From Gryllotalpicola daejeonensis (GTDB lineage Bacteria; Actinomycetota; Actinomycetes; Actinomycetales; Microbacteriaceae), in contig NZ_BAABBV010000002.1 of the NCBI RefSeq assembly GCF_039538145.1, positions 310,001 through 374,000 on the forward strand: a stretch of 64,000 nucleotides of DNA, in the 5' to 3' direction. The translations under genes and the position numbers were made by a program. This document shows, one piece after another, positions 51,654-60,152 of this stretch. Position 1 is the first letter of the stretch; every line of letters begins with the position of its first letter. The notes beneath the pieces are model-generated. The model ran no database searches, was not told the origin of the DNA, and was given only the letters and a program-made list of their open reading frames with translations.

Positions 51654-53005
51654 GACGTCGCCTCCTCAGTGCCTACGGCGCCGATCAGTTCGGCCAATCC
51701 GTCGATCCGGGGCGCGAGCTGCGCCTCGCGTTCGAACCGGCGCGCCCACTCGCGCGCCGCCGCACGCTGTTCCTCGGTCTGCGCCGCTGCAAGCTCAGCG
51801 ACCTCGATGAAAGTCGCCGCGTAGCTCTCGGCATCCGCGCGCGCGCTGCCGCGCCACCACGGATACTGTGCCAGGGCACTCGACGTGTCGTTGGCGGGAT
51901 CGTGCACCGAGGCGATGGGCAAACCCGTCGCCGCGTATTCGTAGACCTTCCCGCCCGTAACATAGCGACCGGCGCCCGCCATCAGCACGAGTGCGTCGAA
52001 CTCGCTGTACTTCGCCGACACAGCCGACTTCTGCAAGGAGCCGCCATGGCTGATCGCATGTGTCTTGAACCGCTCGCGCTGCGCCTCGAAGTCGCTATTC
52101 GCAGTCGCGGTGTGGCTCAAGTGACCATAGAGCTCGAGGCGCGATGCCCGCACGAGAGCGGAGCGCTTGCGCGCGAGCGCCCACCCGTCGATGATCTCGC
52201 GAATGGGAACCGCTGCGGAAATCGTGCCGACGTACCCGAATACCAGCGACGCCTTCGGCAACCTGTCCGTGCGCGGGACCGCGATTGGAGCGAAGTCATA
52301 GCCATTCGAGACGACGCGCAGCTTCGATGCGTGTTCGGGATAGACCTCGGCATGCCAGCGCAGGATCGGCTCGTTGACGAACCACACCTCGCTCGCTCCT
52401 GCCACGAGCCGCTTCTCCCAGCGATCAACGGCACTGCTTTCCGCGGTGATGCGATTCCCGCTGAATACATCGAGCTGCCACGCGTCCCGATAATCCATGA
52501 CGTACGGCACACCGAATGCCTCATGCAGCACGAAGCCCGGAATGAAATCCACGTTGGGATTTGCAGTGCCGATGGTGAGATTCACCGGGTTCGCGGCGTG
52601 GATCTCACGTGCAGCGTGCTCGAGCGCACGGCGCCACCCGCCGTAAACACGCTCGGGGAACATCCGCTGCCCGCGCCATTCGTAGAATCCGTTCCAGAGC
52701 TCGGGCGCCTCGGCTCTCAGCCGCGACCATTTCCGGACGTCGTTGCGGAACCCCGGCGCAGGGAATGGAACGCGCACCACCTGGACGGATGGGTTGATGC
52801 GCGCCTCGAGGGAGGTGTCCGTGCCCGTTGTCAGAGCGAAGGTCTCGCGGTCAGCAGTCAGCACGGTGACCCGCCAGCCGCGCTCGGCGAAGGCGTTCGC
52901 GGTCGCCCATGCGCGGTACACGCCGCTGCCGCGCGAAGGCGGGTAGCCCCACGCCACATACAGCAGGTGCGCTCCGCCGGCCTGAGCTGCAGCGCTTCGG
53001 GTCAC
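51650..53005 (-). CDS. Glycosyltransferase, first copy of a tandem duplicate
   Basis: 451 residues. Same blocks as its twin: LLYVAWGYPPSRGSGVYRAW, NLTIGTANPNVDFIPGFVL, PYVMDYRDAWQLDVFSGNR, VFGYVGTISAAVPIREIIDG, GGKVYEYAATGLPIASVHDP. Differences are concentrated in the N-terminal (acceptor) half around residues 50-130 and in 295-330, which suggests different acceptors with the same donor. The GTG start overlaps the acyltransferase stop (GTGA). Confidence 0.84.
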   Translation of the reverse strand: MTRSAAAQAGGAHLLYVAWGYPPSRGSGVYRAWATANAFAERGWRVTVLTADRETFALTTGTDTSLEARINPSVQVVRVPFPAPGFRNDVRKWSRLRAEAPELWNGFYEWRGQRMFPERVYGGWRRALEHAAREIHAANPVNLTIGTANPNVDFIPGFVLHEAFGVPYVMDYRDAWQLDVFSGNRITAESSAVDRWEKRLVAGASEVWFVNEPILRWHAEVYPEHASKLRVVSNGYDFAPIAVPRTDRLPKASLVFGYVGTISAAVPIREIIDGWALARKRSALVRASRLELYGHLSHTATANSDFEAQRERFKTHAISHGGSLQKSAVSAKYSEFDALVLMAGAGRYVTGGKVYEYAATGLPIASVHDPANDTSSALAQYPWWRGSARADAESYAATFIEVAELAAAQTEEQRAAAREWARRFEREAQLAPRIDGLAELIGAVGTEEATS

Positions 53006-54213
53006 GCCGCCTCGCCACTCATCGCGGGCACCCGCACCCCGGCGTCGGCCTTAGCGCCCCGCGCGTCCCACCAGGTGCGCAGCTGACGCTCGACGGGCTT
53101 CTCGATGAAGTAGTGCAGGGCTGCGGTCGCCGCGAGCCCGACGACGAACATCGCGGCCCACCACCACAGCGTTGCCCAGCCGTGTGACTCGGGGCCGAAG
53201 ATCGAACGCGTCAGGTAGATGAACGTGGCGTGCACGAGATAGAAGCAGAACGACCACTCACCGAGCGTCACCCAGAATCGGTTGCGCAGCACGGACCGCG
53301 CCCCGACGATGTCGCGTGTTGCGACGGCCGCGATCATGAGCGCGCACACAAGCACCATGCCCTCGGGGGTGAACGCCAAGATGTGGATGGCGATCCAGGT
53401 GTGCAGCGGGTAGACGGCCATCAGGCCGAGGAACAGGACGAAAGCACCCGTCAGTGCGTAGGCAACGATGGGCGGGACGCTGAGGCGCCACCCGCGGCGC
53501 ATCGCCACGGCGAGGCACATGCCGATGACGAACGCAGGCAGCTGCACCACCGGCTGCGGAATGTGGTGGACCCATGCGGTCCCTGGCGTCCTGTCCATCG
53601 CCTCTCGGTACACCAGCTCCAAGACGAAGACCCCGGCGGCGACCAGAATCGCGCCGTTCGCGCTCAGGCGGCGGAACGGCTTCATGATCCACGGGTGCAG
53701 AGCGTAGAAGAAGAACTCGCACGTCAGCGTCCACGCGGCCGGATTGCCGGAGAGTTCGACGACCGGGTTGCTCCACCACGCCTGGATCAGAGGCAGCGAG
53801 AGAATCAGGATGCCGAACGAGACGGGCTTGACCCAGGTCTGCGCCGGGTCGGGATGGAAACTGTAGAAGATCGGGATCGCGATCAGCAGCGCGACGAAAT
53901 GCGAGGGGTAGATCCGCGAGAAGCGCCGCCAATAGAACGTCGGCGCACCGGTGCTGGGCCGGTACGACCACGCGAGCACAAAGCCTGAGAGCACGAAGAA
54001 GAACGTGACGCCGTAAGTTCCGTAGCGCAGGAAGGGCGCGAAGGCCGGGATGGCGCCGAGGTTCTGCACGTGGTGCAGGAAGACCACGAACGCGGCGAAC
54101 CACCGCAGCCCCGTGAGCGAGTCGAGCCGCCCCACGGCACCCTTGGGCAACGGCGTCGGGTCGATGAGGCGCGCGCTCGGCGCGCGCGTTACAACCACGT
54201 TCGATGCTCCCAC
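53002..54213 (-). CDS. Acyltransferase 3 family membrane protein
   Basis: 403 residues with about ten helices. LDSLTGLRWFAAFVVFLHHV near the N terminus carries the catalytic His pair region, followed by FFFVLSGFVLAWSYRP, RRFSRIYPSHFVALL and the C-terminal GEWSFCFYLVHATFIYL. OafA/NodX-like enzymes O-acetylate surface sugars. The start is a GTG at 54213, chosen because a TAGGCT box lies 8 bases upstream; a second GTG at 54198 is possible. It is the donor of a modification to the glycan made by its neighbours. Confidence 0.85.
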   Translation of the reverse strand: MGASNVVVTRAPSARLIDPTPLPKGAVGRLDSLTGLRWFAAFVVFLHHVQNLGAIPAFAPFLRYGTYGVTFFFVLSGFVLAWSYRPSTGAPTFYWRRFSRIYPSHFVALLIAIPIFYSFHPDPAQTWVKPVSFGILILSLPLIQAWWSNPVVELSGNPAAWTLTCEFFFYALHPWIMKPFRRLSANGAILVAAGVFVLELVYREAMDRTPGTAWVHHIPQPVVQLPAFVIGMCLAVAMRRGWRLSVPPIVAYALTGAFVLFLGLMAVYPLHTWIAIHILAFTPEGMVLVCALMIAAVATRDIVGARSVLRNRFWVTLGEWSFCFYLVHATFIYLTRSIFGPESHGWATLWWWAAMFVVGLAATAALHYFIEKPVERQLRTWWDARGAKADAGVRVPAMSGEAA

Positions 54214-54221
54214 GGGGTCCC

Positions 54222-54227
54222 AGCCTA
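54222..54227 (-). promoter_or_regulatory. -10 box of the acyltransferase gene
   Basis: TAGGCT on the minus strand ends 8 bases before the GTG at 54213, in the 55-base gap after wecB. Confidence 0.4.
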
Positions 54228-54268
54228 CCGGCGCGAAATTGTGGTGGTGATGTACGGCCCCGGCGAGG

Positions 54269-55336
54269 CTAGTCGCCGTGGGCGAGCAACTCGGCCACGA
54301 CGCGATCGGCCGCGTGCCCGTCTCCATAGGGCGCCGCGTCGGTCTCCGCCGGGCGGGGCCGTGCCACCGCGGCGGCGATCTCGTCGCTCGTGTTCGCGAG
54401 CACGTTCCAGCCGAGATCGATCGTCTCGACCCACTCGGTCTCGGTGCGCACCGTTGTGGCGGGCACCCGCAGCAGGAACGCCTCTTTCTGAAGACCGCCG
54501 GAGTCGGTGACGACGCCGCGACTCGCGAGCACGGCGGCGATCAGGTCGGGGTAGGCGAGCGGCGCGTGCTCGATGAGCGAGCCGGTGGTCAGTTGGATGC
54601 CGGCGGATGCCGCACGGGCGGCCACCCGCGGGTGGGCGAGCAGCACCACGGGGTGGTCGAGGGCGGACAGCCCGGCGACAACCTCGGCGAGGCGCGCCGG
54701 GTCATCGGTGTTGTCGGCGCGGTGGATCGTGGCCACGGAGAACTCGCCGGGCGTGAGGCCGAGTTCGGCGACGAGCTTCGACGGGGCGCCGGCGACCGCG
54801 TCGCGCGTGGTGAAGAGCACGTCGGTCATCACGTCGCCGACGACGACGGTCTTGTCGCCCAGACCCTCGGCAGCGAGGTGCTGGGCGGCGACGTCGGTCG
54901 GAGCCAGCAGCAGGTCGGCGGCGTGATCGGTGAGCACGCGGTTGTGCTCCTCAGGCATCCGGCGGTTGAACGAGCGCAGGCCCGCCTCGAGGTGCGCGAC
55001 CGGGAAGTGCAGCTTCACCGCCGAGAGCGCCGCGGCAATCGTCGAGTTGGTGTCGCCGTAAACCAGCACCCAGTCGGGCTGGTGCTCATCGAACACGCCG
55101 TCGAGGGCGCCCAGCATGGCGCCCGTCTGCACGCCGTGGCTGCCCGAGCCGACCCCGAGATGCACGTCAGGGGCAGGAATCCCCAGGTCCTCGAAGAAGA
55201 CGTCGGACAGCATCGGGTCGTAGTGCTGGCCGGTGTGCACGATGACGTGCTCGACACCGGCTGCGGCAGCCGCGTGTGCGATCGGGGCGAGCTTGACGAA
55301 CTGAGGACGGGCGCCGACGACACTGATGACCTTCAC
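54269..55336 (-). CDS. wecB: UDP-GlcNAc 2-epimerase, non-hydrolysing
   Basis: Converts UDP-GlcNAc to UDP-ManNAc; WbpI-type relatives act on diacetamido-uronic acids. 355 residues: VISVVGARPQFVKLAPI, HTGQHYDPMLSDVFFEDL, VYGDTNSTIAAAL, HLEAGLRSFNRRMPEEHNR and TDSGGLQKEAFLL are all family blocks. GTG 55336 is the start giving VKVISVVGARPQF; a -10 box lies 8 bases upstream. A TTG 6 bases earlier is less likely. Works with the 6-dehydrogenase at 29930 or follows the WbpABED-like steps. Confidence 0.94.
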   Translation of the reverse strand: MKVISVVGARPQFVKLAPIAHAAAAAGVEHVIVHTGQHYDPMLSDVFFEDLGIPAPDVHLGVGSGSHGVQTGAMLGALDGVFDEHQPDWVLVYGDTNSTIAAALSAVKLHFPVAHLEAGLRSFNRRMPEEHNRVLTDHAADLLLAPTDVAAQHLAAEGLGDKTVVVGDVMTDVLFTTRDAVAGAPSKLVAELGLTPGEFSVATIHRADNTDDPARLAEVVAGLSALDHPVVLLAHPRVAARAASAGIQLTTGSLIEHAPLAYPDLIAAVLASRGVVTDSGGLQKEAFLLRVPATTVRTETEWVETIDLGWNVLANTSDEIAAAVARPRPAETDAAPYGDGHAADRVVAELLAHGD

Positions 55337-55344
55337 GGTCAACG

Positions 55345-55350
55345 AGGCTA
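55345..55350 (-). promoter_or_regulatory. -10 box of wecB, leaderless type
   Basis: TAGCCT on the minus strand ends 8 bases before GTG 55336 and overlaps the last codons of the upstream gene. Confidence 0.4.
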
Positions 55351-56853
55351 TCGGGTGAGGCCGTCAACCCCGCTTCGTACGAAGGCGCGGAAGTTCTCCA
55401 CCGCATGGGGTTTCCAGATCGACTCGAGTAGTCCAGGTGCGGCCTGCAGTGCGCTCGGCGCAGCGCCGAGCACCACGTCGACCGCGGAGCGCACGGACTC
55501 AGCGTCGCTCACCCGCTCGCCGAAGATCTCCTTGTCGGCGCACACGTCGGCCATGGGCGAGTCGAACACGAAGACCTCGCAGCCGAACGCGAGGGCCTCG
55601 TACAGCACCGTGCTGAAGTAGCCGAACACCGCGCGCGACCGGGCCAGCGTCTCGTTCACATCGAGAGCGGTGTCGATGCTGATCCGATCCTCGCCGATGA
55701 GCCCCGGATAGCGCTGCGCGACGAGCGCGCGCTCCGACGGGTGGGGGCGGAACAGCACTCGCCACTCCCCCGGCAGCGCATCGCGGATGTCTGTGACGAG
55801 GCGCGTCGTCACCTCTTCCTGGTACCGGTTCGAGACGACGAGAACCGTCTTCTCGCGCTCGGCGGGCGCGGGCGCCTTGGCGGCGGTCTGCTCGAGGTGG
55901 GGCTTGCCGATCGCCACTTTCTCGCCGGGGAAGCGCACTTTGTCCGACCAGAACTCGCCGAAGGTCAGAAGCGTGTCAGGCATGAAGCGGGCGAACTCGG
56001 GGCGCGTGATCGCCGCACCGAAGTTGTAGGCGCCGTGCGACGGCCCGATCCACCCGTGCTGCGGCTCGATAACCCGCACACCGCGGTCCTTGAGCACCGA
56101 GATGAGGCTGGGCTGATTCAGGTATGCGGCCGTCTGCATGATGGCCGCCTTCGGCTTCATACGGTCGACGAGCGGAGCGAATTGCTTGCCAAGGTGTGAC
56201 GCGATCTGGCCGCGGGTGACGACCCACGCTGCAGTGCGCTCGATGGCCGAATCGGGGACGTCGAAGGGAAGAACTGCATAGATCCCGCGCACCGCTGCGT
56301 GCACCGAAGCCTGAGCCGACGTGGAGAGAGGATGAGCCGCCGCGTCTCGCCGCGCGAGGAAGATCTCACGGTCGAGGCTGTAGGTCGCCTCGAAGCTCGG
56401 GCGTTCGGCGGCCGAGGGCCGCCGCTTGATCCCGCGGTCCTGCAGTACTGCGCTGCGGCCGCCTTCGGCGACGGCGAAGTCCCCGACGAGCCAGTTCTTA
56501 ACTCCGGCATCGGTCTGTGCGAGAGTCGTGCCGCTCACCAGGAAGAGCAGGTCACGACCACGCGCCTTCCGCAGGGAATGCGGATTCGGCAGCACGACTT
56601 GTGAGGTCTCCCACGCGCGCTGGCGAAGCGACTTCTGGGCCTTCGCTCCGGGGAGTGCCGCCCCGGACGACGCATCGGAGCCGGCATCCGCTGCATCCTC
56701 GCCGCCGCTCGACGCCTCGGCCATGCTTCGGATCAGAGGCCAGCGCAGCAGGGGCCAGATCGCGAGGTCCGTTCCGGGGAAGGTCTCGAACAGGACGTCG
56801 GGCGCGGCATCCTCAAGCGCGACGAGCGCCTCGGTCTGCGGGGTTGGGATCAC
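55348..56853 (-). CDS. Candidate nonulosonic-acid transferase, HP-motif GT-B protein
   Basis: 501 residues, no family name assigned. C-terminal GT-B half: EPQHGWIGPSHGAYNFGAA (about 263-281), VLVVSNRYQEEVTTRLV, HP motif in VLFRPHPSERAL (His371-Pro372), and VFGYFSTVLYEALAFGCE with a Ser-Thr pair (414-415). HP plus S-S/T is the donor-site signature of bacterial sialyltransferase-type families (GT38, GT52, GT80) and also of CDP-glycerol transferases. Residues 45-75 are a low-complexity Ala/Ser/Gly linker. The start is GTG 56853 with GAGGAAA. It follows the legC-like gene by 43 bases in the same operon, which favours a role with legionaminic acid. Confidence 0.65.
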   Translation of the reverse strand: MIPTPQTEALVALEDAAPDVLFETFPGTDLAIWPLLRWPLIRSMAEASSGGEDAADAGSDASSGAALPGAKAQKSLRQRAWETSQVVLPNPHSLRKARGRDLLFLVSGTTLAQTDAGVKNWLVGDFAVAEGGRSAVLQDRGIKRRPSAAERPSFEATYSLDREIFLARRDAAAHPLSTSAQASVHAAVRGIYAVLPFDVPDSAIERTAAWVVTRGQIASHLGKQFAPLVDRMKPKAAIMQTAAYLNQPSLISVLKDRGVRVIEPQHGWIGPSHGAYNFGAAITRPEFARFMPDTLLTFGEFWSDKVRFPGEKVAIGKPHLEQTAAKAPAPAEREKTVLVVSNRYQEEVTTRLVTDIRDALPGEWRVLFRPHPSERALVAQRYPGLIGEDRISIDTALDVNETLARSRAVFGYFSTVLYEALAFGCEVFVFDSPMADVCADKEIFGERVSDAESVRSAVDVVLGAAPSALQAAPGLLESIWKPHAVENFRAFVRSGVDGLTR

Positions 56854-56896
56854 GGACGATTTCCTCTCGGAAGGTCAGCGGGTGGCCGCCGCGCGC

Positions 56897-58111
56897 TCAT
56901 GCGCTCGCGGCGGAGTCGAACTCGAGAACCGCCTCAATCACGCGATCCTGGTCTGCATCCGTCAGGTCGAACGAGCACGGCAGCGAGAGCCCTCGCGTGA
57001 AGATGTCTTCCGCGACTTCGCCGCCGAGGCGATCGGATGCCTGCCACGGCGGTTGCAGGTGCAGGGGCCGCCAGAGCGGCCGCGAGCCGATCTGCTGTGC
57101 GCCCAGGTGCTTCCACAGCGCGTCTCGGTATTCGGCGCCCGCGCCCTTGGGCACGAGGACGGAGTACAGCCAGTAGGTGGCATCGAAGCCCTCGATGCGC
57201 GGCTGCGTCACGATGTCCGTGTCGGCGAAGGCCGCTTCGTAGCGAGCCGCCACGTGGGCGCGCCGCGCCTTCAGCTCGTCGAGCCGCTCGATTTGTGCGA
57301 GCCCGAGCGCGGCTGCGATGTTGGTGAGGCGGTAGTTGTAGCCGACCTCGTCGTGCAGGTAGCCGATGTCTGGCACCTTGGCCTGCGTCGACAGGTGCTT
57401 CGCCCGCTTCGCGAGCTCAGCGTCGTCGGTCACGAGCATGCCGCCACCGCCCGCCGTCGCGAGCTTGTTGCCGTTGAACGAGAAGGCGCCGATCGTTCCG
57501 ACGGTTCCAGTGTGGCGGCCGGCAAAGGCGCCGTCGCTCCAGGTCGCCCCGAGCGACTCGGCTGCATCCTCGACGACCGCGATGCCGTTGCTGCGGCAGA
57601 ACTCGATCAAGCGGTCGATCCGTGCCGGCTGCCCGAGGATGTGCACGGGTTCGATGACCGCTGGAAGGGCGTCGCCCCGGCGCTTCCGATCTTCGAGGGC
57701 CTCGATGAGCCGGTCCTGGTCGAGACACCACGTCTCGGACTCTGAGTCGATCAGCCACGGCTTCGCGCCAACATAGGCGATCGGGTTGCTCGAGCCGACG
57801 AAGGTGAAGTCGGGAACCGCGATCTCCGCCCCGCGCGGAACGTCGAGCACCGCGAACGCGAGGTGAATGGCCGCTGTGCCGCTCGAGCACGCCACCGCGT
57901 GCTTGGCTCCGACCAGCTCCGCGAAAGTGTTCTCGAACTCTTCGACGTAGGGGCCGACGGATGAGACGAAGCCGGACTTCACGGCATCCGTCACCTTCGC
58001 GATCTCACGATCGGTGATGCTGGGCACCGCGAGCGGAATGAACGGCAGATCGGAGCGCGCTTCTGCCCGGGGTGCGTTGCCCCACGACGAGCTGTCGGAG
58101 ACCTGGCTCAT
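56897..58111 (-). CDS. legC: LegC-like sugar aminotransferase
   Basis: PLP enzyme, 404 residues: FIPLAVPSITDREIAKVTDA, ACSSGTAAIHLAFAVL, PDFTFVGSSNPIAYVGA, VVEDAAESLGATW, PLP-lysine Lys216 in GAFSFNGNKLATAGGGGM, and YNYRLTNIAAALGLAQ. SFNGNK followed by a Gly run is characteristic of LegC, which aminates C4 of the GDP-4-keto-6-deoxy-GlcNAc. ATG 58111 overlaps the dehydratase stop by ATGA. Confidence 0.87.
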   Translation of the reverse strand: MSQVSDSSSWGNAPRAEARSDLPFIPLAVPSITDREIAKVTDAVKSGFVSSVGPYVEEFENTFAELVGAKHAVACSSGTAAIHLAFAVLDVPRGAEIAVPDFTFVGSSNPIAYVGAKPWLIDSESETWCLDQDRLIEALEDRKRRGDALPAVIEPVHILGQPARIDRLIEFCRSNGIAVVEDAAESLGATWSDGAFAGRHTGTVGTIGAFSFNGNKLATAGGGGMLVTDDAELAKRAKHLSTQAKVPDIGYLHDEVGYNYRLTNIAAALGLAQIERLDELKARRAHVAARYEAAFADTDIVTQPRIEGFDATYWLYSVLVPKGAGAEYRDALWKHLGAQQIGSRPLWRPLHLQPPWQASDRLGGEVAEDIFTRGLSLPCSFDLTDADQDRVIEAVLEFDSAASA

Positions 58112-59097
58112 CGGTGGTAGACCTCGGCCCTCTTGGCGTCGACACGATCGCGTAGCCACTCGGCGGTCTGCTTCAGGCCGTCCTCTAGCGAGGTTCGCGG
58201 CGTCCAGCCGAGGACCTCCGCAGCCTGGCTCGGGTCGGAGAGCAGGATCTCGACCTCTGAGCCCGCGGGGCGGAAGCGGTCTTCGTCGGTCGTCACCGTG
58301 GCATTCGACCCCGTGGCCGCGAGGCACATGTCGAAGGTCTCTGCGATGGACACGGTGCGGCCGGTGCCCAGCTGCACGACGGTGCCCGGCGCGAGGTTCG
58401 TCGTGGCGGCGCGTACGAAGCCGTCTGCCGTGTCCGCCACGTAGGTGAAGTCACGCTTAGGCGACAACGCGCCCAGGTGCACCTCATCGGCGCCCGCGAG
58501 CAGCTGGTTCAGGATCGTGGGGATGACGGCGCGCATCGACTGACGGGGGCCGAAGGTGTTGAACGGCCGCAGCACCGTCACGGGCGTCTCGAACGAGAGC
58601 GCGTACGACTCGCACATCTTGTCGGCGCCGATTTTCGACGCCGAGTACGGCGATTGGCCCCGTAGCGGATGCTCGACCGTGATCGGCACGGTCTCGGGCG
58701 TGCCGTAGACCTCGGAGGTCGAGGTGTGCACCATGCGCTCGATGCCCTCGGCGCGCACCGCCTCGAGCACGTTCAGTGTGCCGGTGATGTTTGTGTCGAC
58801 GTACGAGCGGGGCGCGACATACGAATAGGGAATCGCGATCAGCGCGGCGAGGTGGAGCACGATGTCGGTGCCCTTCACTAGCGTGCGCACGTACTCCGCG
58901 TCGCGGATGTCTGCGAGCCGCACGTCGACGTCGTCACGCACCGGCGACTCATCGAGCCACCCGGCAGAGCCGTTCGAGTTGTACAGGCACATCGCGCGCA
59001 CATTGGCGCCGTCCGCAACGAGCCGCTCGACCACGTGGCTGCCGATGAAGCCATCCGCTCCGGTCACCAGGACCGTCTTGCCGGCAATCGTGCTCAC
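58108..59097 (-). CDS. legB: LegB-like NDP-GlcNAc 4,6-dehydratase
   Basis: 329 residues, extended SDR: KTVLVTGADGFIGSHVVERL, HLAALIAIPYSYVAPRSYVD, TSTSEVYGTPETVPI, catalytic PYSASKIGADKMCESYAL and FGPRQSMRAVIPTILNQLL. These blocks match LegB, which makes the 4-keto-6-deoxy sugar that starts legionaminic acid synthesis. The start is GTG 59097, overlapping the nucleotidyltransferase stop, with AAGGGGAA upstream. Confidence 0.87.
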   Translation of the reverse strand: MSTIAGKTVLVTGADGFIGSHVVERLVADGANVRAMCLYNSNGSAGWLDESPVRDDVDVRLADIRDAEYVRTLVKGTDIVLHLAALIAIPYSYVAPRSYVDTNITGTLNVLEAVRAEGIERMVHTSTSEVYGTPETVPITVEHPLRGQSPYSASKIGADKMCESYALSFETPVTVLRPFNTFGPRQSMRAVIPTILNQLLAGADEVHLGALSPKRDFTYVADTADGFVRAATTNLAPGTVVQLGTGRTVSIAETFDMCLAATGSNATVTTDEDRFRPAGSEVEILLSDPSQAAEVLGWTPRTSLEDGLKQTAEWLRDRVDAKRAEVYHR

Positions 59098-60152
59098 TGA
59101 TTTCCCCTTGCTCTCGCGAGATCGCGAGGTGTTCCCACATCGATCCAGTCCGATTCCATCGCCCAGGCGGACGCGCCGAGGCCGCGCGTGATGCACGTCT
59201 CGACCAGCTCGGGCATCGTGCTGGGCCGGCCTTTCGGCACGTACTGCAGCGCATCGCGCGACACCGCGTAGATGCCGGCGTTCACCTCGACGTCGAGTAC
59301 GGGCTTCTCGACCAGCTGCGCGATCTGCCGACCGGTGCCGCGCTCGACGACGCCGAAGGGAACCTGGTGGTCGTAGCGGCGGGTGGCGACGGTGACTGCG
59401 GTGCCGCTCGCCCGGTGCGACTCGATGAATTCCCGGACGTCGAACTGCGCCATCAGGTCGGCATTCGTCACGATGAGCGGCTCGTCCGGCAGTTCGGCCT
59501 GGTCGATCAGCGCGAGAGACCCGGCGGTGCCGAGCGGAGTGTCAGGGTCCTCGCGTACGTACCGGATCTCGGCGCCGAAGGTCGAGCCATCCCCGAGTCG
59601 CTCGATGATCTGGTCCGCCAAGTAGTTGACCGAGACGTAGATGGTGCGGATGCCGCCGCTGACGAGGTTCAGCAGCACCCACTCGATGATGGGTCGTCCT
59701 GCGATGGGGACAAGCGGTTTCGGCGTATGCCGGGTCAGCTCACCGAGACGAACGCCGCGTCCTCCGGCCATCACCACGGCGACGCTGTCGAGGACGGGGC
59801 GCCCGACGATGTCGCTCAGAGTGTGCATGCCGACGACCCGGCGCTCACTGTCGATGACGGGGAGCTGGTCGAGCCGCGTGGCCCGCATGACGTCGAGTGC
59901 GTGTGCGCGATTCGTGCCGTCCGACACCGTCGTGGGGTTGCGCGTCGCGTAGTCGATCGCACCGTCGTCGAGCCCCGCGCCGCGCAGGATGGCGCGGCGC
60001 AGATCCCCGTCCGTCAGCACGCCGACGAGGCGGCCGTCGTCATCGATCAGGACGGCCACTTCGAGGCCGCTGCGGTCGATGAGCAGCATGGTGTCGCGGA
60101 TGCTGGCCGACGTGGGGAGCGTGTAGTCGGCGACCGTGCGGTTGACACTCAT
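59094..60152 (-). CDS. ptmE: CBS-domain sugar-phosphate nucleotidyltransferase, PtmE-like
   Basis: 352 residues. Two CBS domains at 1-118 (LIDDDGRLVGVLTDGDLRRA, RVVGMHTLSDIVG) are fused to a nucleotidyltransferase domain from 122: SVAVVMAGGRGVRLGELT, TPKPLVPIAGRPIIEWVL and VTNADLMAQFD (metal site). This CBS fusion is the form of Campylobacter PtmE, glucosamine-1-phosphate guanylyltransferase, which makes the GDP-sugar for legionaminic acid. ATG 60152 overlaps the epimerase stop. Confidence 0.85.
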   Translation of the reverse strand: MSVNRTVADYTLPTSASIRDTMLLIDRSGLEVAVLIDDDGRLVGVLTDGDLRRAILRGAGLDDGAIDYATRNPTTVSDGTNRAHALDVMRATRLDQLPVIDSERRVVGMHTLSDIVGRPVLDSVAVVMAGGRGVRLGELTRHTPKPLVPIAGRPIIEWVLLNLVSGGIRTIYVSVNYLADQIIERLGDGSTFGAEIRYVREDPDTPLGTAGSLALIDQAELPDEPLIVTNADLMAQFDVREFIESHRASGTAVTVATRRYDHQVPFGVVERGTGRQIAQLVEKPVLDVEVNAGIYAVSRDALQYVPKGRPSTMPELVETCITRGLGASAWAMESDWIDVGTPRDLARARGNQ

